This document shows positions 50,575 through 59,680 of a DNA stretch of 60,078 nucleotides, piece by piece. The DNA comes from an uncultured Hymenobacter sp. (GTDB lineage: Bacteria > Bacteroidota > Bacteroidia > Cytophagales > Hymenobacteraceae). Made by a program: the position numbers and the translations under genes. The notes beneath the pieces were generated by a model. That model saw only the letters and a program-made list of their open reading frames with translations, was not told where the DNA came from and did not search any database. The stretch lies in assembly GCA_913778455.1 (NCBI GenBank), contig CAJYVK010000345.1, positions 1 through 60,078 on the forward strand, written 5' to 3'. The first letter of the stretch is position 1; every line of letters starts with the position of its first letter.

Positions 50575-51921
50575 ATGTCTAAATCCAAAGACAACAATGG
50601 GCAGGGCAGTACCCGGCACATCGGGGCTACCGACCACACGCCCGCCCGCCGCGACGTCAAGCTCAATCGCTTGCTGAAAACCAAAACCTACGAAACCGCC
50701 AAGCAGGCCGAAACGGCCGTGCTGGTGAGCGTGCCCCCGCGCCGCCAAACCGACGCGCAAACTACTGAATACCTCGACGAGCTGGCTTTTCTCATCGAAA
50801 CGGCCGGAGCCGTGGCGACCAAGCGCTTCGTGCAGAAGCTCGACAAGCCCGACATCCGCACCTACGTGGGCGAGGGCAAGCTGGCCGAAATCAAGGCCTG
50901 GGTGACCCACGAGAAAACCAGCATGGTCGTCTTCGACGACGACCTCTCGCCCTCGCAGCTTCGTAACCTGGAGGCCGAGCTGAAAGTAAAAATCGTGGAC
51001 CGCTCGCTGCTCATTCTCGACATCTTCGCGCTGCGGGCCAAGTCGGCTACTTCGCGCACGCAGGTGGAGCTGGCTCAATATCAGTACTTACTACCCCGCC
51101 TTACTGGTCTCTGGACTCACTTGGACAAGCAGCGGGGTGGCGTGGGCATGAAAGGCCCCGGTGAAACAGAAATCGAGACCGACCGTCGTATCGTGCGCGA
51201 CCGCATCGCCTTTTTAAAGGAGAAGCTCGAAGACCTCGACAAGCAGGCCCAGACCCAGCGCAAGACGCGTACCCAGACCATCCGGGTGGCGCTGGTGGGC
51301 TACACCAACGTGGGCAAGAGCACGATCATGAACCTGCTGGGCAAGGCCGAAGTCTTCGCCGAAAACAAGCTGTTTGCTACCGTCGATGCTACTACGCGCA
51401 AGGTGGTGCTCGACAACCACGTGCCGTTTCTGCTCTCCGACACCGTCGGATTTATTCGCAAGCTGCCCACCAAGCTCATCGAGAGCTTCAAAAGCACGCT
51501 GGACGAGATTCGGGAGGCCGATTTGCTCATCCACGTCGTGGATATTTCGCATCCGGCCTTCGAGGAGCACATCGCGGTCGTGAACGAAACGCTCCGCGAA
51601 ATCGGCGCGGCCGATAAGCCCGCCTTACTTGTCTTCAACAAGATAGACCAGTACTCGGCCGAAGAAAATCCGGCCCCGAGATTTGAGCCCGAGCCCGGCG
51701 ACGACGAGTGGCCCACCGACCAGCTGGAAGCCGCGCCGCGCCCGCCGCTGGAACAGCTTCAGGAAACTTACATGGCCCGCATGCACGACCCGGTGGTATT
51801 CATCTCGGCCCAGCAGCGCGAGAACATTGAGGCCCTGCGCGAGCTGCTGGCCCGTCGCGTGGGCGAATTGGCCGCCCAGCGCTTTCCGCACTTCCAAGCC
51901 AGCTACGGCGCGGTTGAGTAG
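50575..51921 (+). CDS. hflX: GTPase HflX
   Basis: A 448-residue ribosome-associated GTPase that can split stalled 70S ribosomes. The N-terminal HflX domain includes YVGEGKLAEIKAWV and DDDLSPSQLRNLE, and a basic linker precedes the G domain. G1 is GYTNVGKSTIMNL near 242-254, G3 DTVGFIRKLP, and G4 NKID. The C-terminal part is acidic (EPEPGDDEWPTDQL) before the closing PVVFISAQQRENIEALREL. A terminator follows. Confidence 0.96.
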   Translation: MSKSKDNNGQGSTRHIGATDHTPARRDVKLNRLLKTKTYETAKQAETAVLVSVPPRRQTDAQTTEYLDELAFLIETAGAVATKRFVQKLDKPDIRTYVGEGKLAEIKAWVTHEKTSMVVFDDDLSPSQLRNLEAELKVKIVDRSLLILDIFALRAKSATSRTQVELAQYQYLLPRLTGLWTHLDKQRGGVGMKGPGETEIETDRRIVRDRIAFLKEKLEDLDKQAQTQRKTRTQTIRVALVGYTNVGKSTIMNLLGKAEVFAENKLFATVDATTRKVVLDNHVPFLLSDTVGFIRKLPTKLIESFKSTLDEIREADLLIHVVDISHPAFEEHIAVVNETLREIGAADKPALLVFNKIDQYSAEENPAPRFEPEPGDDEWPTDQLEAAPRPPLEQLQETYMARMHDPVVFISAQQRENIEALRELLARRVGELAAQRFPHFQASYGAVE

Positions 51922-51950
51922 GCGGTAGTTACGACCGACGATTGAGTTTT

Positions 51951-51992
51951 ACTAAAAAAAGCCTGCCTTGATAAAGGCAGGCTTTTTTTAGT
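51951..51992 (+). terminator. Terminator after hflX
   Basis: Perfect 19-bp arms ACTAAAAAAAGCCTGCCTT (51951-51969) and the reverse complement (51974-51992) with a GATA loop and seven T. The 348-base gap 51922-52269 holds this terminator, a small palindrome with the family A word TGTCATGCTG near 52027, and AT-rich leader sequence before the next gene. Confidence 0.92.
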
Positions 51993-52269
51993 AACCAGTT
52001 TCGGAAGCCATCCTGAAAAAACACCTGTCATGCTGCTTAAGCAGGCTGGCCGCTTAAATGACTCACAGTACCCGGCATTGGCAAAGTGCAAACGAGGATT
52101 TATTGTCCTTGTCCAGAAAAAAAGTTGGGCGAAAAAGTGAGTTTAAATTGAATAGGCCATGATTCGACCTGATTCAGCTACTTAGCCGACGAGTTGCGGG
52201 AAAATAATGTGCGTTTTTCTCAATATGTTTGGCCCACGTTCTCCTTTTCCTAAAACCAATCCTCTTTTT

Positions 52270-54015
52270 ATGAAAAAATACCTTTACCCCATCTTGATGG
52301 GTTTGGGTAGCGTGGGCTTTGCCGGTTCGGCCGCAGCCCAGGCCGTACCGGCCCACCGCCAGTGCTCAACCATGGAAGTGCTGGACCGCCAGCTGGCCGC
52401 CGACCCCGGCATGGCCGACCGCCTGCAAGCCATCAACCGGCAAGCGGCCGTGTACGCGGCTCAGAAAGCCAGCAACCCGCTGCAAAAAACGTCGTCGGCC
52501 GTTATCGTCACCATTCCGGTGGTGGTGCACGTGCTCTACAACACCTCGGCCCAGAATATCTCGGACGCGCAGGTGCAGTCGCAGCTCGACGTGCTGAACG
52601 CGGATTTTCACAAGCTGAATGCCGACCGCAGCAAGGTGCCTTCGGCTTTTACCTCGCTCATCGGCGACGCGGGCATTCAGTTTGTGCTGGCCAAGCGCGA
52701 CCCCAGCGGTAACTCAACCACGGGCATCGTGCGCAAAAGCACCACCGCCACCAGCTTCGACGACTCGGATAAGATGAAGTACAGCAGCAGCGGCGGCGAT
52801 AATGCCTGGCCCGCCAGCTCGTACCTCAACCTGTGGGTGTGCAACCTGGGCGGCGGCCTGCTGGGCTACGCGCAGTTTCCGGGCGGAGCCTCGGCCACCG
52901 ACGGCGTGGTAATTCTGTACTCGGCCTTCGGTAGCGGCGGCTCGGCCGTGAGCCCCTACAACCTGGGCCGCACCACCACCCACGAGGTAGGCCACTGGCT
53001 GAACCTGCGCCACATCTGGGGCGATGCCAATTGCGGCAACGACCAGGTGAGCGACACGCCCACCCAGCAAACCAGCAACTACGGCTGCCCCAGCTTCCCG
53101 CACGTTACCTGCTCCAATGGCTCGAACGGCGACATGTTCATGAACTACATGGACTACGTGGACGATGCCTGCATGCAGATGTTTTCGAGCGGTCAGGGCG
53201 ACCGTATGGACGCGTTGTTTGCCAGCGGTGGGGCTCGGGTGTCGCTGCTGTCGTCGCTGGGCGGCACCGCGCCGGGCACGGGCGGGGGCGGCACCGGTGG
53301 CGGTGGCACGACGGTTACGTACTGCACCAGCCAAGGCGGCAACACGTCGTACGAGTACATCGACTACGTAAAGCTGGGTACCGGCATCGCCCGTACCAGC
53401 GGGGCCGACGGTGGCTACTACAACGGCACAGCTAGCACCGCCACCGTGGCGGCCGGCTCCAGCCAGACCATTAGCTTCTCGGCGGGCTTCTCGGGCTCAG
53501 CCTACACGGAATACTTTAAGGTGTATGCCGACTGGAACCAGGACGGCGACTTCCTCGACTCGGGCGAAATCCTCGTGAGCGCGGCGGCCAGCTCCAGCAG
53601 CGCCACCCGTACCGGTACCTTCACGGTGCCTACCACGGCCAAGAGCGGCCCCACCCGCCTGCGGGTGGTGATGAGCGATGCCAGCGGTACGACTAGCTGC
53701 GGCAGCTACAGCTACGGCGAAACGGAGGATTACACCATCTCCGTATCGGGCGGTGCCCGTCTCGCCGCCGGGGCCGACTCGTACAGCGTATTCCCCAACC
53801 CGGCCGCCGACGTGCTCAACATCCACCGCCCGGCTTCGGCCGACGCTGGCGCCCAACTGCAAGTGCACGTCTACGACCTGCGCGGGGCCGAGGTGCAAGG
53901 CCTCACGCTTACCGACGATGACCAGCTGCGCATCGGTGGCCTGAGCCAAGGCGTGTACCAGCTCACTATCAGCGACGGAACGACGACTTCTCACCAACGC
54001 TTTGTGAAGCAATAA
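52270..54015 (+). CDS. M43 pappalysin-type metalloprotease with GEVED domain and T9SS signal
   Basis: A 581-residue exported protease. The signal MKKYLYPILMGLGSVGFAG is cut near AAAQA. The zinc motif HEVGHWLNLRHIWGD (H238) and the Met-turn region MFMNYMDYVDDACM identify the M43B (cytophagalysin) group. A poly-Gly linker near residues 335-355 leads to a GEVED-type domain (FKVYADWNQDGDFLDSGEI, GETEDYTISV). The C terminus is a sorting domain (FPNPAADVLNIHRP, QLTISDGTT). It is therefore a likely extracellular protease of the Por system. The ATG at 52270 is followed by a typical signal; the frame opens 21 codons earlier. Confidence 0.93.
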   Translation: MKKYLYPILMGLGSVGFAGSAAAQAVPAHRQCSTMEVLDRQLAADPGMADRLQAINRQAAVYAAQKASNPLQKTSSAVIVTIPVVVHVLYNTSAQNISDAQVQSQLDVLNADFHKLNADRSKVPSAFTSLIGDAGIQFVLAKRDPSGNSTTGIVRKSTTATSFDDSDKMKYSSSGGDNAWPASSYLNLWVCNLGGGLLGYAQFPGGASATDGVVILYSAFGSGGSAVSPYNLGRTTTHEVGHWLNLRHIWGDANCGNDQVSDTPTQQTSNYGCPSFPHVTCSNGSNGDMFMNYMDYVDDACMQMFSSGQGDRMDALFASGGARVSLLSSLGGTAPGTGGGGTGGGGTTVTYCTSQGGNTSYEYIDYVKLGTGIARTSGADGGYYNGTASTATVAAGSSQTISFSAGFSGSAYTEYFKVYADWNQDGDFLDSGEILVSAAASSSSATRTGTFTVPTTAKSGPTRLRVVMSDASGTTSCGSYSYGETEDYTISVSGGARLAAGADSYSVFPNPAADVLNIHRPASADAGAQLQVHVYDLRGAEVQGLTLTDDDQLRIGGLSQGVYQLTISDGTTTSHQRFVKQ

Positions 54016-54033
54016 GCGAAGGTCAATACCAAT

Positions 54034-54067
54034 AAAAAAGGCCGGTCAGTACTGACCGGCCTTTTTT
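54034..54067. terminator. Bidirectional terminator after the M43 protease gene
   Basis: AAAAAAGGCCGGTCAGT (54034-54050) and ACTGACCGGCCTTTTTT (54051-54067) form a 34-base perfect palindrome with A/T runs, between convergent genes. Confidence 0.9.
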
Positions 54068-54117
54068 GTGTGCTTGAATTGGAAAGGTCGCTGCTGCTTC
54101 AATCCTTCCAAAATATT

Positions 54118-54148
54118 CCGTCATGCTGAGCTTGCCGAAGCATGACGG
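54118..54148. repeat. Short family A palindrome
   Basis: CCGTCATGCT pairs with AGCATGACGG around GAGCTTGCCGA; the words GTCATGCTGAGCTTG and AGCATGACG match the larger family A elements at 706-808 and 5007-5102. It lies before the TlpA-like gene's 3' end. Confidence 0.75.
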
Positions 54149-54170
54149 GACGAGGAGAGTAGACCACTAC

Positions 54171-55337
54171 CTACTGCGCCGTCGCCGCGGGCAGCACGGC
54201 CGCCAGCTTCTTGCCGAGTTCTTCACCGCGCACGTTTTTGGCCACGATGCGGCCATCAGGGCCAACTAGGAAGTTTTGGGGAATGGAATTGATGCCGTAG
54301 AGCTGGGCCACGTCATTTTTCCAGAACTTGAGATCCGACACCTGCGTCCAGTTCAGGCCGTCGGCTTCGATGGCCTTCAGCCAGGCGTCGCGGCCGTTGG
54401 CGCGGTCGAGCGACACACCCAGCACCGTGAAGTTGCGGTTTTTGAATTGGTTGTAGTTAGCCACCACATTGGGGTTTTCGCCCCGGCAGGGGCCGCACCA
54501 GCTGGCCCAGAAATCAACCAGCACGTACTTGCCCCGGAAGTCGCGCAGCGAGACTGGCTTGCCGTTCACGTCGTTCTGGGTGAATTCGGGAGCCATCGCC
54601 CCCACGCTCGTGAGCTTGGCTTTAGCGATTTTGGCGGCGTACTCCTGGCCGGTTTTGCTGCTGCGCACGGCCGGGGCCAGGCCGTTGAAAATAGGCTCTA
54701 CCTCGGCCGGGTCAATGGCGTAGCCCCCCAGCGAACTGAGCGCCGCCAGACTCACTTGGCTCTGGGGCTTCTCGGCGATATATTTGGCCAGTACCTTTTT
54801 TTGGTCGGCCATGACGGCTTCATACTGCTGGTCGATACTAGCTTCGAAAGCTTTGTCTTTGCGCTGCTCATCCGTGGCGGCACGGTAGGTAGCCATTACC
54901 TTATTAAGGCGTTCGGTGGTAGGCAGCAGGGCCGCCGTGAGCTGGGTATTATCCACGTTGAGGGGCGTACCTCCGGTCGTAGCGTGGGCCAGCGAATCGG
55001 GGCTGGTTACTTTGATGGTACCCGGCTCTAGGTACAGGCGGGTGTTGGCTATGGGGCGGTTGGTGGCAAAATGAGTGCCCGGCTTCACTACAAATAGCGT
55101 AGCGGCCGTGGGGCCATCCAGCACGGCTCCTTTGAAGGAAAACGCCCCATTCTTCACGGCTGCCGAATCCATTTTTACGTCAGTGCCAGCCGCGTAGCGT
55201 AGGTAAGCCATGGTCGAGACTTTGTTGCCCAGGCGCCCCTGCAACGTGTAAGCGCCCTTTTGACCCCAGGCCAGGGCGGGGCAGAGAAGAAGGGCCAGCG
55301 CCGCCTGCGTGGCCCGCGAAGAAGAAAGTATCGGCAT
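54171..55337 (-). CDS. TlpA-like thioredoxin with DUF4369 domain
   Basis: A 388-residue exported disulfide reductase, start MPILSSSRATQAALALLL, signal cut near AWGQ. Residues about 25-125 fit DUF4369 (YTLQGRLGNKVSTMAYLRY). The C-terminal thioredoxin domain from about 245 has FWASWCGPCRGENPNV, with the redox pair CGPC near 277 and the cis-proline in INSIPQNFLVGPDGRIV. The group acts in the periplasm, often in cytochrome c maturation or polysaccharide utilisation; the partner is unknown. The Met at 55409 would start before the signal and was not used. Confidence 0.92.
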   Translation of the reverse strand: MPILSSSRATQAALALLLCPALAWGQKGAYTLQGRLGNKVSTMAYLRYAAGTDVKMDSAAVKNGAFSFKGAVLDGPTAATLFVVKPGTHFATNRPIANTRLYLEPGTIKVTSPDSLAHATTGGTPLNVDNTQLTAALLPTTERLNKVMATYRAATDEQRKDKAFEASIDQQYEAVMADQKKVLAKYIAEKPQSQVSLAALSSLGGYAIDPAEVEPIFNGLAPAVRSSKTGQEYAAKIAKAKLTSVGAMAPEFTQNDVNGKPVSLRDFRGKYVLVDFWASWCGPCRGENPNVVANYNQFKNRNFTVLGVSLDRANGRDAWLKAIEADGLNWTQVSDLKFWKNDVAQLYGINSIPQNFLVGPDGRIVAKNVRGEELGKKLAAVLPAATAQ

Positions 55338-55506
55338 AAAGAAAAAGTAAAGGGAAAAGGGCCGGCCGGCTAAGCCGCTGTTGCCGCGCAAGATAGCAAC
55401 GCCAGTCATTCGAGCACCAAGTAGGGCGCCGCAGTCTGAGCGGGGCCAATCGACAGGTAGCTGGCGGGTGGTTCCGCAATAGCAGCCCAGCGCCTAGCTT
55501 AGCGCC

Positions 55507-56004
55507 ATGAAAACGCTGTATTTAATGCGCCACGCCAAGTCGAGCTGGAGCTTTGACGAACTGAGTGACCAAGAGCGCCCCCTCAACGACCGTGGTCGCG
55601 ACGACGCGCCCCGCATGGGCCAGGCCCTGGCCAAGCGCAGCATCGCCCTCGACCTGCTCGTGAGCTCGCCCGCCGTGCGGGCCCTGAGCACGGCCGTCCT
55701 CGTGGCCCGCGAGTTGAAATACCCGCACGATAAAATTCGAGTGGAGCCCTGCATCTACCAGGCCGACCTCGATACGATGCTGGAAGTCATCCGCGACCTG
55801 CCCGACGCGGCCAATTCGGTGCTGCTCACCGGCCACAACCCCACCTTTACCGACACGGCCAATTACCTGCTGCCCAGCAGCGGCCTCACCCACGAAATGC
55901 CCACGGCCGCCGTGGTATGCATCCGGTTTCAAACTGATCACTGGGCCGAAGCGGGTCCGGCTACGGCTGAATTCTACTTCTACGACTATCCTAAAAACGG
56001 CTAG
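55507..56004 (+). CDS. SixA-like histidine phosphatase
   Basis: A 165-residue phosphoglycerate mutase-like phosphatase. The catalytic histidine is in LMRHAKSSWS, with a second conserved histidine in LTGHNPTF. The family includes SixA, which dephosphorylates phosphohistidine proteins such as ArcB or NPr. The size fits. No sensor kinase is in the window, so the target is open. Confidence 0.9.
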   Translation: MKTLYLMRHAKSSWSFDELSDQERPLNDRGRDDAPRMGQALAKRSIALDLLVSSPAVRALSTAVLVARELKYPHDKIRVEPCIYQADLDTMLEVIRDLPDAANSVLLTGHNPTFTDTANYLLPSSGLTHEMPTAAVVCIRFQTDHWAEAGPATAEFYFYDYPKNG

Positions 56005-56146
56005 CTCCGAGTAGTTTATCAAGGAAGTTTAGCCCGCGGGCGAACTGTGGGGGCCGGCGGCTGCGTACAAGGCCGCGGTAGCGCCGCCCGGTGCCCAACG
56101 TGAACAGTGGCCGGGCGCTCCGTGCTCACCGTCAAGCATTATCCGC

Positions 56147-58270
56147 ATGAAAACTCTGCCCCGCGACCTAAGCTGGCTGCGCTTCAACGCCCGCGTGCTG
56201 CAAGAAGCCCAGTGCCCCACCGTGCCGCTGCTGGAGCGCCTCAAGTTCCTGGCCATTTTCTCGGCCAATCTCGACGAGTTTTTCAAGGTGCGGGTGGCGA
56301 CGCTGCGGCGGCTGGTCAAGCTCAAGAAGAAAACCCGCGCCCAACTGCCCCAGGAGCGCCCCAAGCGCCTTCTGGCCGAGGTGCTGGCCGAGGTGCACCG
56401 CCAGCAGGAGGAGTTTGGCCGCACCTTTCGCGAGGTGCTGCTGCCCGAGCTACGGGCGGCGGGCATCCGGCTGCTCACCGCCGAAGAGCTGACCGACGAC
56501 CAGTGCGAATGGGTGCGGGGCTATTTCGAGGACAACGTGCGCGACTTGCTCTCGCCCATTTGGCTGGACGACACGTTGCACCAGCTTTTTTTGAAAGACC
56601 AGGCCGTGTACCTCACCTTCGAGCTGAGCCAGCCGGTGGCCAAAACCAAGAAGGCCGACGCTGAGCGCGTGCTCATTATGGAGCTGCCCACCAAGCGGCA
56701 CGGTGGGCGTTTTGTAGCGCTGCCGGGTGGCGCGGGCACGGCCGCCGACCCGCACCTCGTGCTGTTTCTAGACGACGTGGTGCGGGCGGGCGTGCCTAGT
56801 TTATTTCCGGCCTACAAAAAGGTGAAAGTGAATGCCATCAAGCTCAGCCGCGATGCCGAGCTTGATATTGAAGAAGAAATCTCGGGCGACCTGCTGGCCA
56901 AAATCCGCAGCAGCCTGGCTAAGCGTGCTACTGGCTACCCGGCCCGGCTGCTCTTCGACCCCGACACGCCCAAGAGCGTGCTGCGGGCCATCAAGCAGAA
57001 AACCGGTATCACCGACGAAGAAATGGTGGAGGGTAGCCGCTACCACAATTTCCGCGACTTTTTCGGCTTCCCCTCCTTCGGCCGATCCGATTTGCTCAAC
57101 CCCGACTGGCCCGAGGTACCGCACCCCAGCCTGCCGCGCACGGGGCCGCTGCTACCGGCCATTGCCCAGCGCGACCACCTGCTGCACGTACCCTACCAGA
57201 GCTTCGACCCCGTGCCGCGCCTGCTGCGCGAGGCCGCCCGCGACCCGCAGGTGAGTGCCATCAGCATTACGCTCTACCGCGTAGCTCCCAAAAGCGCGAT
57301 TGCCAAGGCGCTGCTCAAAGCCGTGAAGCACGGCAAGCAGGTGACGGCCGTAGTAGAGCTGAAGGCGCGCTTCGATGAGGAAAGCAATATGCACTGGGCC
57401 GAGAAATTGCAGCGGGCCGGGGCGCACGTCATCTTCACCCCGGCCGAGCTCAAGTGCCACGCCAAGCTGCTGCTCATAACGCGCCGCGACGAGGCCAGCG
57501 GCGGGCCCAGCCAGTACGCCTATCTCAGCTCGGGCAATTTCAATGAGGCCACGGCGGGGCTGTACGCCGACCACGGCCTGTTCACGGCCAATCCTGAGAT
57601 TACGGCTGAGGTTGACCAGGTATTTCGCTATTTCATCACGGGCGAGGAGCCACACCACCTGCGCCACCTGCTCGTGGCACCCTTCACCCTGCGCAAGCAG
57701 CTACTCAAGCTGATTGCCGCCGAAATCAGCCGCGCCCGGCAAGGCGAAGAGGCGTACATTTTGCTGAAGGTGAATTCACTGGAAGATACCGGCATGATTG
57801 CCGCGCTCTACGAGGCCAGCCAGGCGGGCGTCCGCGTCGAGCTACTCGTGCGCGGCATCGGCTGCCTGCTGCCCGGCCAGCCGGGCCTGAGCGAGCACAT
57901 TAGCCAGCACGGCTTGCTCGACCGCTATTTGGAGCACGCCCGCATCTACGTCTTCGGCAATGGCGGCCAGGAGAAGGTCTATGTGTCGTCGGCCGACTGG
58001 ATGAGCCGTAATCTCAACCGCCGCGTAGAAGTAGCCTTCCCGCTGCTCGACGAGGCATTACGCGCCGAAATCCGCCATCTGCTTGACTTGGAGCGCCAGG
58101 ATAACGTGAAGGCCCGCGACTTCGACAATACCTACGTGCAGCCCGCCGAGGGCCAGCCACCGGTGCGTGCCCAGGAGGCGCAGTACCACTACCTCAAAAA
58201 AATGGCGCGAGCCAGGAAGATGGCTATTGATGCGCCGAAGGTGACTAAATCAAAGAAAAAGGTAAAGTAG
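56147..58270 (+). CDS. ppk1: Polyphosphate kinase 1
   Basis: A 707-residue enzyme that makes inorganic polyphosphate from ATP. The N-terminal ANLDEFFKVRVATLRR and the phosphohistidine at His438 in PAELKCHAKLLLI identify Ppk1, with AYLSSGNFNEATAGLYADHG and the C-terminal YVSSADWMSRNLNRRVEV. Length matches. ATG 56147 (MKTLPRDLSWLRFN) was used. It follows the SixA-like gene on the same strand after 142 bases. Polyphosphate links to stress survival; no ppx is seen nearby. Confidence 0.96.
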   Translation: MKTLPRDLSWLRFNARVLQEAQCPTVPLLERLKFLAIFSANLDEFFKVRVATLRRLVKLKKKTRAQLPQERPKRLLAEVLAEVHRQQEEFGRTFREVLLPELRAAGIRLLTAEELTDDQCEWVRGYFEDNVRDLLSPIWLDDTLHQLFLKDQAVYLTFELSQPVAKTKKADAERVLIMELPTKRHGGRFVALPGGAGTAADPHLVLFLDDVVRAGVPSLFPAYKKVKVNAIKLSRDAELDIEEEISGDLLAKIRSSLAKRATGYPARLLFDPDTPKSVLRAIKQKTGITDEEMVEGSRYHNFRDFFGFPSFGRSDLLNPDWPEVPHPSLPRTGPLLPAIAQRDHLLHVPYQSFDPVPRLLREAARDPQVSAISITLYRVAPKSAIAKALLKAVKHGKQVTAVVELKARFDEESNMHWAEKLQRAGAHVIFTPAELKCHAKLLLITRRDEASGGPSQYAYLSSGNFNEATAGLYADHGLFTANPEITAEVDQVFRYFITGEEPHHLRHLLVAPFTLRKQLLKLIAAEISRARQGEEAYILLKVNSLEDTGMIAALYEASQAGVRVELLVRGIGCLLPGQPGLSEHISQHGLLDRYLEHARIYVFGNGGQEKVYVSSADWMSRNLNRRVEVAFPLLDEALRAEIRHLLDLERQDNVKARDFDNTYVQPAEGQPPVRAQEAQYHYLKKMARARKMAIDAPKVTKSKKKVK

Positions 58271-58278
58271 GTGGGGAA

Positions 58279-58341
58279 GGTATGAGGGTAGGGGGAGTAT
58301 GAGTTATTCCGCTTACCCTCTTACCCCCTACCCTCATGCCC
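58279..58341. repeat. Inverted octamer array, family D copy 2
   Basis: The left arm TATGAGGGTAGGGGG and the right arm with CCCCCTACCCTCATG are near complements; right-arm units read ACCCTCTT, ACCCCCT, ACCCTCAT. It fills the gap between convergent ppk1 and the DUF6268 gene (ppk1 stop at 58270, DUF6268 stop at 58348). Confidence 0.8.
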
Positions 58342-58347
58342 TGCCCC

Positions 58348-59481
58348 CTAACGCCGCACGCCCGCTTTTTCCAGCAGCTTACGCGGCGGCACCGCAAATA
58401 CTTCCAGGCTAACGTAGGGCGCACCACCCAGCTTGGTGCGGACAATGCGTTCCCGGTCAGCATTGGTGCGGTCGAAGGCGTCGAAGGCGTAGTTGTAGCG
58501 GTAGCCGCCCTCGGCCCCCAGCCACAGAAAAGACAGCAACTCGCGCTCCCAGCGCAGGCGGAATTTAACCTCGGTTTCGCGGAGTTCCAGACTGCGCAGG
58601 GGCTGCTTGTTGGGGCCAAGGGGTAACTCCCGGCGCAGGGCCACGATGTAATTGAACCCATCCACGGAGTAGCCGGCGTAGAACAGCGAGCGCTCCGAGG
58701 CGTTGTAGCGCATCGAAACGCGGGCCGGAAACAGCGCTTCCACGCCCCAGCGGTCGTTGAACGTGCGGTTGTAGATGATGGCGGGATACAAGCTTAGCCG
58801 CCCAAAGGTGTAGCCGTATTGAAAGCCCACGCCCCACGAAAAGCGCGGGCTGCGCTTCCAGCCGTAAAAGGCTTCGGCCGAGGCACGTAGGTAGTTGGTG
58901 TTGCCGATGTCCGCACTTGAGTTGTAATCGCCTGACAGCTCAGTTTTTACCCGGGCCAGGTACCAGTGCACAGCATCAACGGGCCGAATGACGGCCAGTT
59001 GCACGCCGGTGCTCTTCAGGCCCTTGTTCTCCAAGTTGTCGAATAGGCCGTAGTTGGTTGGCTGGTCGCGAAACTTAAATTCCTCGCGGTCATAATTCAA
59101 GCCCACGATAACCTTGAGGTGAGGTCGGTTCCAGGCCGGAATGTAGCCCTTGAAGATAAGCCGACCGTTGCGGCGGGCGTCGGTGCTGTAGTCGCTCACG
59201 CCCGCCACCTGGCTGCTGGCCGCCACACTGAAGGGTGCCGTGCGCTCGTAGTGCAGAATGATGCCCTTGCTCGGTCCCATGCCCAGTACCGAGGGATTGG
59301 CAAACTGCTGCTTGTCGGCTAGATCAGCGCTGCCGCGGGCCGTATCGAGGGCGGTAGGGGCGGGGGCAGGGTAGATGCGGGGCACATCCTGGGCCAGCGC
59401 GGCCGTGGCGCTGGCTAGGGTGAGTAGGCCCGGCAGCAGGCCATTTTTCAAATGTGAAAAACTAGTAGTCGATGGCAGCAT
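58348..59481 (-). CDS. DUF6268 outer membrane barrel protein
   Basis: A 377-residue exported protein. The start region MLPSTTSFSHLKNGLLPGLL and a signal ending near AALAQD are followed by a barrel-like pattern of alternating strands with aromatic ends (ILHYERTAPFSVAAS, LRASAEAFYGWKRSPRFSWG, YPAIIYNRTFNDRWGVEALFP). It fits the Bacteroidota DUF6268 barrel family of unknown function. It ends in PPRKLLEKAGVRR. It is downstream of the Omp85-type gene on the same strand but separated by 199 bases. Confidence 0.8.
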   Translation of the reverse strand: MLPSTTSFSHLKNGLLPGLLTLASATAALAQDVPRIYPAPAPTALDTARGSADLADKQQFANPSVLGMGPSKGIILHYERTAPFSVAASSQVAGVSDYSTDARRNGRLIFKGYIPAWNRPHLKVIVGLNYDREEFKFRDQPTNYGLFDNLENKGLKSTGVQLAVIRPVDAVHWYLARVKTELSGDYNSSADIGNTNYLRASAEAFYGWKRSPRFSWGVGFQYGYTFGRLSLYPAIIYNRTFNDRWGVEALFPARVSMRYNASERSLFYAGYSVDGFNYIVALRRELPLGPNKQPLRSLELRETEVKFRLRWERELLSFLWLGAEGGYRYNYAFDAFDRTNADRERIVRTKLGGAPYVSLEVFAVPPRKLLEKAGVRR

Positions 59482-59588
59482 AAGACACGAGTATCCTTCA
59501 GCGGAACAGCCCGCGGCTCCTTACGTGAATTCTTTGTGAAAGGCTGTTTCGCCAAGATGAAGCAAGGGGATCTGCCCCCATAAAGCGT

Positions 59589-59631
59589 AAAGCCGGCTGG
59601 ACTGGGTGCTGGGCCAATCCAACCGGCTTTT
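59589..59631. terminator. Hairpin after the Omp85-type gene
   Basis: AAAGCCGGCTGGA (59589-59601) pairs with TCCAACCGGCTTT (59618-59630) with one mismatch; short T tract only. It lies 50 bases after the stop of the minus-strand gene at 59681. Confidence 0.5.
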
Positions 59632-59680
59632 GCCTGAGTTGTCGAAAAAGATAAAATAGTTACCTGCTGATGACGTCGGC

